Assembly (NCBI GenBank): GCA_903944085.1
Contig: CAJAQO010000304.1
Location: 1 to 50,341, forward strand
DNA from: an uncultured Verrucomicrobia subdivision 3 bacterium
Lineage (GTDB): Bacteria; Verrucomicrobiota; Verrucomicrobiia; Limisphaerales; UBA11358
Direction of reading: 5' to 3'
Length of the DNA: 50,341 nt
In this document: positions 1-6,685 of the stretch, piece by piece
Layout: each line of letters starts with the position of its first letter
Position numbering within the stretch: position 1 is the stretch's first letter
Made by a program: the position numbers and the translations under genes
Notes under the pieces: model-generated
The model's input: only the letters and a program-made list of their open reading frames with translations
The model's database searches: none
Told to the model about the DNA's origin: nothing

Positions 1-815
1 CAGGGACGGCAGAATCTTTCGCCAATACCGGGCATTCTTTCGTCCCTGCCGGGACTTACTTGATTGGGTTGAACAATGACCCAGCCATAAATGGCTGGGC
101 TATTTTCGTGGCGTTCCCCAGCGCCGTCAGGCGCGGCATCTTTGTAGAACCCCAAACCAAAACGATTTCCAGCCCCGTCGGGGCGGCATATTCCGTCCAC
201 ATTCCCGCTGATGTCGCTCCTGAACGGAGCTGGATTCGTTTTGAAATTGTAATCTACAAATATGACAGCCCTACGGGCTTTGCGGTGGATTCCCTTTCGT
301 GTGTTTTGTGTGTTTCGTGGTTAAAAATCCGGCCCCGGCCCGGCCATGCGTTGGCCGTTGGCCTTTTGCCCCGGTCCTTGCGCCCGGCCAGACCTTGCGG
401 TCAGCCACCATTTTAGTTTTGTTTGGAATCCGCGTCCGAACCTTGCGGCGGCGAGATAAAATTTCCGCCACCCCTTCAGGGTGGATTATTTTTTGCGCAT
501 TACCCAGGGTAGTCACTTTGCTCCAACCCTGGGCTAATTTCCGTTACGCCTTCAGCGTATTTGAATTTGCGTTCGCGTGTTTGGCGTGGTTCGCGATTCA
601 CCTCATCCGGGCGGTCATCATCGCGGCGCGCGGGGTGACGATTGGTCAAATTTTCTTTCCGGCCTGCTGGAGACGGATGCCATCGCGCTGCACAGAATTT
701 GTTTTGAACCTCACAACCCTCATCCGGTCTGCGACCACCTTCTCCCGTTCCCACGGGCGAAGGACTGCGAGGCGAGGGAGAAGCGTTCGCGTGTTTTCCG
801 TTACGCGTTAAGCGT
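1..815. repeat. Gene-free array of short GC-rich hairpins (REP-like)
   Basis: No convincing gene lies here. The stretch carries a series of short perfect inverted repeats: 1-8 with 41-48, 42-55, 80-99 (9-bp arms), 121-134, 172-184, 216-230, 267-279, 468-484, 503-510 with 526-533, 546-558 and 803-815. Several share the design CCC or GCC arm, a 3-5 nt loop such as CTTCA, GTC or TAC, then the complementary arm, often followed by GGCAT or GGATT. This resembles REP-type intergenic palindromes seen in planctomycete and verrucomicrobial genomes. No REP-associated tyrosine transposase is visible in the window. Start codons in this region open only low-complexity frames with no recognisable domain. 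Confidence 0.6.
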
Positions 816-937
816 TTTTTAATCTGGGTTGATCTGTGCCCATCTGTGGCCAAACCGTTTCCTCCGGCTCCGGCTGCTTTAGGGCGGCGATGAAATTTTT
901 CATGGCGGGCGTCAGCCGGCAGGATACCGGCTTCACC

Positions 938-2767
938 TCACTTCGGCTCTTCGGGAATTTCGCGGTCGGGCTGGCGGCCCAGCAGATAAACGGCCAGGTC
1001 GCGCGCGTGGCTGATGGCCCAGACTTCCGCGAGGTTGACGCAGCCGATGATCCGGTATTTGTCCGCCAAGGGATGTTCGTCATCCAAAAAGGATGGCGGG
1101 GGATCGGGCTTTTCCTTCACGGCCACGCCGCCTTCACCGTCGTTGCTGTCGTCATCTTCCTCATCCTCACATTCCCACGGCGGCGGCGAGAACGGCTCGG
1201 CTGGCGGCACGGCGAAGTCCTCAGGTTTGATCTTTTCGCCGGCTTGTTTCTTCAAGTCCAGGCGGTAAAGGCGTTCGAGGTATTCCCGATGCTCCCGCTG
1301 GTAGTGTTCGAACTCCTCTTTGTCCATCTGTTCCCGGAACTGTTTTTCCAGCTCGACCTGCGCCGGGGTCGGCTCGATTTGCGGCGCCTTGAGGGCGATC
1401 ATGTAGCTCCCGACATAATCCGGCCGCAGGCGGGCGGCGGCCTCGCGCAGGCCGTCAATGATGAGCGGAAATTTTTCAACCAGCGTATAACAGGTGATGG
1501 TGGCAAAAAAAGTGCGGCCCTTGCCATCGGCGGTGACGGTGCCCCATTCGGGCTGGTTGCCGAGCTTGGCGGTGACGTGGCGTTCCATGAACCGGGCGAC
1601 CCAGCGGCCTTCGCAGGCGCGCAAACCCTCGTCGGCCAGACCATTGTCCTCCGGCTCCAGCGCTACCTCGGGACCGCGCGGATGTTTCAGGTGCGGTGCC
1701 ACAATGAATTCGAGCGGCGGCAGCGGACGCGGCTCCGGGCGCAGGAATAAATCATCCCAGCGGGGAAACAGGCGGTTCAGGTTGGCCACTTCGGCGTCCA
1801 CGGGCGGGCAGCCGGTGACGTGGAGTTCGCGCAACTGCGGCGCATCCAGCAGCGGCATGTAGTCGCGGGGCCGGGCCGTGTCCAGGTGGTAGGTGTGCTG
1901 CGTGGTGAAGGCGGCAAAATGGAGCCGGGGCAGCCGGGTGAGCGGCGTCACGTCCAGCGGCAGCGCGCCGCTGTGGTTGAAACAGGTCAACCGGTCCAGC
2001 ACCGTCAGCGGCGCAAAATCGCGCACCACGCCGGTCAGGGTCAGGTTGCGCAGCCGGGGAAAAGCCTCAATGCCGTCCAACTGTTCCACGCCGCCGAGCT
2101 GGAGAAATTCGCAGGCTGGAAAACGCGGGAGGTCGCGCACGGAACGGACGGCCAGCGGCGCGCAGTTCAACGTGCCGCGCCGGACGCGCGGCCACACCAG
2201 GCCGGGCGCCAGGGCGATCAGGTTGCCGCTCAAAACGAGCGTTTCCAACTGCTCTAATTTTTCCAGTCCGGCCAGCTCCGGCCAGTGCACCTGCAGGCCG
2301 AGCGAGAGCGAACGCAATTGCGTGGCCCGGGCGAGCGGCCGGAAGTCCCCGCAGGTGCTGCTGTTAAATTCCAGCACGCGGAGGTTGGGCAGGTCCACGA
2401 GCGGGCTGACGTCGGCGATTTCGCTGCCGCCGATTTTGATTTCCTCCAGGTGCGTGAAGAACCGCAGCGCCGCGAGGTCGCGGATGGGACGGGTCTGGTA
2501 GGGTGCCGAGAGCCACCAGTTTTTTCGTTCCGGCCAGACCTCGACCGCATGGCGCAGGTCGGCCTCGGAATAGCCCGGCACATAAGCGGGGTTGAACTGA
2601 CGCTGCCGGTTGCGCTCGTGCCGGACCCGCCAATCTTCGTAGATGCCGGTCTTATGCACGACGTGCCAGCGGCCGATCATTTCTTCCACGAGCAGCTCGA
2701 CGGTGTAGCGCTCCTCCACGGTGCGTGCAGCGTCCAAAGCCCAGGCAATGAAGGCGTCTTGATTCAT
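938..2767 (-). CDS. Cytoplasmic leucine-rich-repeat protein
   Basis: A 609-residue protein. The frame stays open 110 codons further upstream, but that extension is Gly/Arg-rich and overlaps the LysR gene, so the ATG at 2767 (MNQDAFIAWALDAA) is chosen. There is no signal peptide. Residues 1-90 form a helical, charged region. Roughly residues 90-370 hold irregular leucine-rich repeats of 20-24 residues, with units such as LPNLRVLEFNSS and LEQLETLVLSGN. The C-terminal third is charged, with Glu/Lys-rich helices (around 465-530) and an acidic patch (WECEDEEDDDSNDGEGG). LRR solenoids usually bind proteins; no partner is evident. It lies 125 bp downstream of the LysR gene on the same strand. Function unknown. 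Confidence 0.75.
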   Translation of the reverse strand: MNQDAFIAWALDAARTVEERYTVELLVEEMIGRWHVVHKTGIYEDWRVRHERNRQRQFNPAYVPGYSEADLRHAVEVWPERKNWWLSAPYQTRPIRDLAALRFFTHLEEIKIGGSEIADVSPLVDLPNLRVLEFNSSTCGDFRPLARATQLRSLSLGLQVHWPELAGLEKLEQLETLVLSGNLIALAPGLVWPRVRRGTLNCAPLAVRSVRDLPRFPACEFLQLGGVEQLDGIEAFPRLRNLTLTGVVRDFAPLTVLDRLTCFNHSGALPLDVTPLTRLPRLHFAAFTTQHTYHLDTARPRDYMPLLDAPQLRELHVTGCPPVDAEVANLNRLFPRWDDLFLRPEPRPLPPLEFIVAPHLKHPRGPEVALEPEDNGLADEGLRACEGRWVARFMERHVTAKLGNQPEWGTVTADGKGRTFFATITCYTLVEKFPLIIDGLREAAARLRPDYVGSYMIALKAPQIEPTPAQVELEKQFREQMDKEEFEHYQREHREYLERLYRLDLKKQAGEKIKPEDFAVPPAEPFSPPPWECEDEEDDDSNDGEGGVAVKEKPDPPPSFLDDEHPLADKYRIIGCVNLAEVWAISHARDLAVYLLGRQPDREIPEEPK

Positions 2768-2892
2768 GCTGGCGTTATGCCATAAACGGCTGGGATAAAC
2801 AAGCCGGCGGAGCGGGTGGCCGGATGAATTAGGCGGCAGAAATGGCGTGGTTAGGAGCGGCTTGGTGGGGTGCCGGCAAAGTCCTTTCCATT

Positions 2893-3771
2893 TTACCCCG
2901 CTGCGGGCTGTTTCAAGGCTTGGATAAAATTGCTCATCGCGGGCGTCAGCCGTTTCTTTTGCCGGTAAATGACGGCCAGCGGTTCGGTGGGGCCGCCGGC
3001 CGCAAACGGCACCGCCACCAGCCGTTGGGCGGCCACTTCCGCCCGCACCAGCGCCTCCGGCAAAATCGCCATGCCCTCGCCCTGCTCCACCGCGCATTTG
3101 ACCAGTTCCACCTGGTCGAACTCGTGCCGGGGTTCAAACAGGTGGCGCTGCCAGCCGGGGACGTTTTTCAAAAAGGGCGACCAGCGAACCTCATTCCAGG
3201 CCACCAGCCGCTGGCCTTTCAAATCGGCGATGGCGACGGCGGGCCGGGTGGCCAGTTCATGCTGCGGCGGGCAGACGAGCACCAGCCGTTCGTGGCGGAA
3301 AGGGTCCACGGCCAGCCCGCGCCGGCGGCGGGGATAGCAGACCAGACCGAGATCCACCGCGTTGGCCAGCACCTGCTCATGCACGCGGTCAATGAAGCCG
3401 TAGCGGACGCGGATTTCGACCCGGGGATGGGCGCGTTGAAACCGGGTCAGCACGGGCGGCAACTGGTGCAGGCCGATGCTGTGGCAGGCGGCCAGTTCGA
3501 TGGTGCCGGTGGCGGCCTCCCGGGGGGACTGGAGCGCCTGCTCCAGCCGGGCAAAGAGCCGGAGAATCTCCCGGCTGTATTGGTGGTAATAGTGTCCGGC
3601 CAGGGTCAGCTTAAACGGCCGGCGGGTGGCGAGCGGCTGCCCGGCGTCCCGCTCCAGGGCGTGGAGCATCTGGGTGATGGCCGACTGGGTGACATAGTTC
3701 AGATCCGCCGCCCGGGTGAAACTTCGCGTCTCAGCCAGGGCGCAGAATAGCCGCAGGTTTCCCTTCTGCAT
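2893..3771 (-). CDS. LysR-family transcriptional regulator
   Basis: A LysR-type DNA-binding regulator of 292 residues, the usual length. Residues 1-62 are the winged HTH (NLRLFCALAETRSFTRAA, then the recognition segment YVTQSAITQMLHALE). Residues about 88-290 are the periplasmic-binding-fold effector domain (TGTIELAACHSIGLHQLPPV onward). The frame can be extended seven codons to a TTG at 3792, but the ATG at 3771 places the HTH at the normal distance from the N terminus. Neither start has a clear Shine-Dalgarno sequence. LysR genes often regulate a divergent neighbour, which here would be the CBM48 cluster starting at 3975; that link is inference. The effector is unknown. Confidence 0.9.
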   Translation of the reverse strand: MQKGNLRLFCALAETRSFTRAADLNYVTQSAITQMLHALERDAGQPLATRRPFKLTLAGHYYHQYSREILRLFARLEQALQSPREAATGTIELAACHSIGLHQLPPVLTRFQRAHPRVEIRVRYGFIDRVHEQVLANAVDLGLVCYPRRRRGLAVDPFRHERLVLVCPPQHELATRPAVAIADLKGQRLVAWNEVRWSPFLKNVPGWQRHLFEPRHEFDQVELVKCAVEQGEGMAILPEALVRAEVAAQRLVAVPFAAGGPTEPLAVIYRQKKRLTPAMSNFIQALKQPAAG

Positions 3772-3974
3772 AAGGCGGATGGCATAACGCAAAAGGCAAT
3801 GGCCGTCAAATCCAATGCAGACGCCAAACCCGGTGCCCCGGCGCGCTGAATTTTAATGCTGTTTTCATGCAGCCTTAATCTTCAGGTGGTCAATTAACTC
3901 GGACGGATAACTGCCGGGAGTGGCGAGCGGTCCCGCCAGTAGTAAATCCTCCCGGACCAAAACAAAAATTGTTT

Positions 3975-4310
3975 ATGCCCAAAGCGAAAAATCAACAGCG
4001 TCGGGAAAGCAAAACGGAAATGAAAGCGCCCGCTGCGGAACAGCAATGTCGCGAGGTTGACTTCGTTTTGGAATGCAACGGAGCCGAGCACGTCTATGTC
4101 TGCGGTGGTTTCAATGACTGGCATCCGGCCTGCCTGCGCATGATCGGCAACCCGGATGCGGGGCTGTGGGAAAAACGGCTGCTGCTGCCACCCGGCCGGC
4201 ACGAATACAAGTTCGTTGTGGACGGGAAATGGTTGCACGATCCCGATGCCGGCGAAAATGTTTCCAACATTTACGGCTCGCTCAACTCGGTCGTGGAGGT
4301 CCGGCCATGA
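3975..4310 (+). CDS. Small AMPK/CBM48-type glycogen-binding domain protein
   Basis: An 111-residue protein made almost entirely of one AMPK1/CBM48-type carbohydrate-binding fold. Signature positions are FVLECNGAEHVYVCGGFNDW, then WEKRLLLPPGRHEYKFVVDG and the terminal NSVVEV strand. In this family the conserved tryptophans and the F-x-V-D-G motif bind alpha-1,4-glucan. The first 25 residues are basic and Gln-rich. The ATG at 3975 is preferred to the TTG two codons earlier. Its TGA overlaps the ATG of the next gene (ATGA at 4307-4310), pointing to translational coupling. No catalytic domain accompanies it, so it may be a glycogen-targeting adaptor; that role is inferred. Confidence 0.85.
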   Translation: MPKAKNQQRRESKTEMKAPAAEQQCREVDFVLECNGAEHVYVCGGFNDWHPACLRMIGNPDAGLWEKRLLLPPGRHEYKFVVDGKWLHDPDAGENVSNIYGSLNSVVEVRP

Positions 4311-4723
4311 AGACGCAATCTAAAATCATCTCTCGTGCTGGCGACAAGTCGCGTCCAGCCGTGCAGTTTCAAGCGGCAGCCAACCGCCAGCAACCTCCTC
4401 ATTCCGGCCAGCCGATGGCGGCGGTTCGGGCGCAAAATGAATTTAGTTTTGAAGAACACCTCCGGGTGCAACGGGAAATTGAGGAACGAGCGCACTGTTT
4501 CTGGTTTGCGAAAGGTTGCGCTTTGAAAAACGCACTTAACGACTGGCTCAAGGCTGAAGATGAAGTGCTGGCGGAGTTTGTAAAAGCACGAACGCAGCGC
4601 CATCCGGCGCAGCCGGTTTCAAACGAGACGCAAACAAAGACTGGCGCGTCGCTGACCGGCAATCCACCGCCAGCCTCATTTATCCCGGCAAAAGAAAACA
4701 TGAATTTCCATAGAAAACAGTAA
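4307..4723 (+). CDS. DUF2934 domain protein between two CBM48 genes
   Basis: A 138-residue protein. Its centre (about residues 45-90) matches the DUF2934 pattern: REIEERAHCFWFAKG, then NALNDWLKAEDEVLAEF. In that family the segment reads roughly I..RAY..WE..G.....DWL.AE.E. The flanks are Gln/Pro-rich and probably disordered. Function of DUF2934 is not known, though such domains are often found beside CBM48 proteins. It starts inside the stop codon of the upstream CBM48 gene and ends 11 bp before the start of the next CBM48 gene, so the three genes form one transcription unit. Longer frames that start further upstream overlap the first CBM48 gene and were rejected. Confidence 0.75.
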   Translation: MKTQSKIISRAGDKSRPAVQFQAAANRQQPPHSGQPMAAVRAQNEFSFEEHLRVQREIEERAHCFWFAKGCALKNALNDWLKAEDEVLAEFVKARTQRHPAQPVSNETQTKTGASLTGNPPPASFIPAKENMNFHRKQ

Positions 4724-4729
4724 AAGGAG
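4724..4729 (+). promoter_or_regulatory. Strong Shine-Dalgarno (AAGGAG)
   Basis: AAGGAG lies five bases before the ATG at 4735 and decides that start. It is one of the few canonical ribosome-binding sites in the window; most genes here have weak or no recognisable one. Confidence 0.8.
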
Positions 4730-4734
4730 ACAAA

Positions 4735-5103
4735 ATGAGAACAAGTCATCACTGGAAAGAAAACACGAATGAAAAATTGTATTTTATGAACACAACCCAA
4801 CAACATAATCCCGATGCCTCAAGTTATTCGGCTCACAACTCACACAAGCCGGTCAATTTTTATTGCGCCGCGCCGCACGCCAAAGCGGTTGAACTGGTGG
4901 GCGATTTCAACCATTGGCGTCCCTTCCCGATGGAAAGGTCGGGGGATGGCTGGTGGCTGGCTCATGTGGAACTGACTCATGGCCATCATCAATACCAGTT
5001 TTTGGTGGACGGCAAGCCGGTGCTGGATCCGCACGCAACTGGAGTGGTTCGGGACGAACGGGACGAACGGGATGAACGGGTTTCATTGATTGCGGTGAGT
5101 TGA
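4735..5103 (+). CDS. Second AMPK/CBM48-type glycogen-binding domain protein
   Basis: A 122-residue protein with a strong AAGGAG Shine-Dalgarno at 4724-4729, five bases before the ATG. Residues about 38-105 form a CBM48 fold: VNFYCAAPHAKAVELVGDFN, HW, then GWWLAHVELTHGHHQYQFLV and DGKPVLDP. It is a paralogue of the 3975-4310 product but not a close copy. The C terminus carries a tandem DERDERDER repeat made by a 9-nt DNA unit at about 5050-5078, a possible slippage site. An internal ATG (MNTTQQHN, 4786) could be a second start. It is the last gene of the CBM48/DUF2934/CBM48 unit. Confidence 0.85.
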   Translation: MRTSHHWKENTNEKLYFMNTTQQHNPDASSYSAHNSHKPVNFYCAAPHAKAVELVGDFNHWRPFPMERSGDGWWLAHVELTHGHHQYQFLVDGKPVLDPHATGVVRDERDERDERVSLIAVS

Positions 5104-5318
5104 GCAATCATTGCCCTGGCTGAACGAACTTGGGACTAAATGGGATGAAGACGCGATACCGACTGGAACTCGTATTGCGCGCATAAAAACAATGCATTTG
5201 TTCGCTTATTTCCGGCATTTGAGCCGGCAATCCCTGCATTAAGACGGCCTGAACGGCAGATTAAAATTCATTCAGAAACTTTGGTGGCGGATAAACCTGT
5301 GGTAAAAGGATTTGAATT

Positions 5319-5837
5319 ATGAAAGCGCTAATCAATTTGATTGTAATTTCAGCAGGCACTTTTTTGACAGGTTGCGCAACCAGCAACTACGACAAACTGG
5401 TTCTCGACACGGTGGGGCCGCCAGCGTCTGACCCGACGACGATGAGTTCGCATTCAACCCACGGCATTCTGCTGGTTTATTCCGCGTTCCGGAGAAACGC
5501 TGATTTCAATGCACGCGACCCGTATGGACATGAATATTCCGACTATGAAATATTTGCGACCGACGGGCGACTGCTGCAACGCGTCCACAACAATTCGGGA
5601 ACCATTCTTCAAGACCCTGCTCAGGTGGACCTGCCACCGGGGAAATATACTGTTAAAGCGCGTGCCAATGGTTATGGCGTGGTGACAGTTCCGGTAATAA
5701 TCGCAGCGCGGCAAAGCACCGTCTTACACCTCGAAGGTGGTGGTTTCTGGCCGGATGAATCGAAGTTCAACCAAACAAACACCGTGCGTCTGCCAGATGG
5801 CTTAATTATTGGCTGGAAGGCTGGCAATAACTTGTAA
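5319..5837 (+). CDS. Predicted lipoprotein with carboxypeptidase-regulatory-like fold
   Basis: A 172-residue protein with a typical lipoprotein signal: MKALINLIVISAGTFLTGC, lipobox LTGC with Cys19. The mature part contains DLPPGKYTVKARANGYG, typical of carboxypeptidase-regulatory-like/PEGA beta-sandwich domains, and ends with WKAGNNL. This suggests an envelope lipoprotein with one beta-sandwich domain. Similar small lipoproteins are common and mostly uncharacterised. It is separated from the CBM48 cluster by about 215 bp and is probably a single transcription unit. Confidence 0.75.
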   Translation: MKALINLIVISAGTFLTGCATSNYDKLVLDTVGPPASDPTTMSSHSTHGILLVYSAFRRNADFNARDPYGHEYSDYEIFATDGRLLQRVHNNSGTILQDPAQVDLPPGKYTVKARANGYGVVTVPVIIAARQSTVLHLEGGGFWPDESKFNQTNTVRLPDGLIIGWKAGNNL

Positions 5838-5894
5838 TCATGAATAATCCCATTTGCGATTCTGATCACCTGTTACCTCGCGGTCAAGATTAGG

Positions 5895-5918
5895 AAATCA
5901 CCAGCGCCGCTGGTTTCT
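5895..5918. terminator. Possible terminator hairpin after the lipoprotein gene
   Basis: ACCAGC (5900-5905), loop GCC, GCTGGT (5909-5914), extended outwards by GAAA and TTTC with a small bulge. A loose T-rich tail (CCTTTTTG) follows about 13 bp downstream. It sits 58 bp after the lipoprotein stop codon. The tail is imperfect, so the call is tentative. Confidence 0.35.
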
Positions 5919-5938
5919 CGTTATACCTTTTTGTTAGA

Positions 5939-6089
5939 GCCGGTCTGAAAATCGGAACTGGGCTTTTCAGGCTCATCCTCAGGCTCATCCTCAGGCTCAT
6001 CCTCATCGTCAGTTTTGGCAGGTTTTTGGAGAATGAGGATGAGGATGACGACGAGAATGATTCAATCCCGTGTGAATTTTCAGACCGGC
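5939..6089. repeat. 151-bp element with 14-bp inverted termini and internal TC/GA repeats
   Basis: Perfect 14-bp terminal inverted repeats GCCGGTCTGAAAAT (5939-5952) and ATTTTCAGACCGGC (6076-6089) enclose a run of CAGGCTCATCCT units (about 5969-6008) and a complementary-type GATGAGGATGAGGATGACG run (about 6033-6055). The two internal runs can partly pair, so the whole element could fold as one long hairpin. It is noncoding as far as can be seen. It resembles a MITE-like or large intergenic palindromic repeat between the lipoprotein gene and the decayed ccoG tail. Confidence 0.55.
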
Positions 6090-6153
6090 GCTTAGGGGCT
6101 CTGTCCCATCCACTGGAGATGATCGTGGCTATCCCATTGTCTCAAACGATAAC

Positions 6154-6685
6154 TCAATTACGCGGGCCAATGAAGGCCGTTTTGAGTGTCTGCAATTTCT
6201 TCCCGTTTTGATATACACCAAGAATCACCGGCGTATTGCCTGATTGCATGGTGGCGGGATCGAGTTCAACGAGGACGGAATTTGCAGACTGTTTTTGCGG
6301 CGGAACGACGAGGCTGCCACCCATGATTTGCAGCGAGCCAGCGGGCTTTTCCAATCGCTACTCAACCGGCATTTCACGCGCGGTCTTGTTGGTGATGCGG
6401 AGAGTATAGAGATTGCTGAAATGACCGTCGGGCATTTTTTGAAACATAGCGCCAGGCGCATGCAACAGCGTGGCCTCGACATCCGTGCGGGTGAAGATCA
6501 TCACCGCCAACAAACTGGCCAGCACCGTCAGCACGACGCAGTAGCCGATGAGGCGCGGGGTGGGCCGCAGATGTTCCCCATGTTCAATTCCATTTAGCGA
6601 GGCATACCGGATAAGTCCGCGCCGCCGCATAGATCTTGTTCATCACGTTGTCGCAGGCGTCCATGCAGGCGGTGCAGTGGGGTGT
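6154..6685 (-). pseudogene. ccoG: Decayed 3' fragment of ccoG (cbb3 oxidase accessory protein)
   Basis: Minus-strand conceptual translation gives PHCTACMDACDNVMNKI, the last ferredoxin-type cluster of CcoG/FixG. After a one-base frameshift near 6630 it continues as GLIRYASLNGIEHGEHLR, the membrane segment RLIGYCVVLTVLASLLAVMI, and DVEATLLHAPGAMFQKMPDG. An in-frame TAG at 6358-6360 then interrupts the C-terminal Ig-like domain, which resumes as RLEKPAGSLQIMGGSL and ends NGKKLQTLKTAFIGPRN. About two thirds of the normal protein is missing: the fragment begins right at the stop codon of the upstream RND gene. CcoG is an accessory (copper-reduction) protein for cbb3-type cytochrome oxidase; no cbb3 genes are present. 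Confidence 0.85.

Noticed and set aside
836-1750. 304-codon plus-strand frame opposite the LRR gene
   Set aside because: Antisense shadow of the LRR protein; no recognisable domain, and the minus-strand frame has clear leucine repeats.
2768-3097. 110-codon N-terminal extension of the LRR frame
   Set aside because: Gly/Arg-rich, overlaps the LysR gene, and the in-frame ATG at 2767 gives a normal N terminus.
2842-3750. 302-codon plus-strand frame opposite the LysR gene
   Set aside because: Antisense to a clear LysR HTH and effector domain.
5967-6055. CRISPR-like array from the CAGGCTCATCCT units
   Set aside because: The units are contiguous 12-mers without unique spacers, and no cas gene is in the window.
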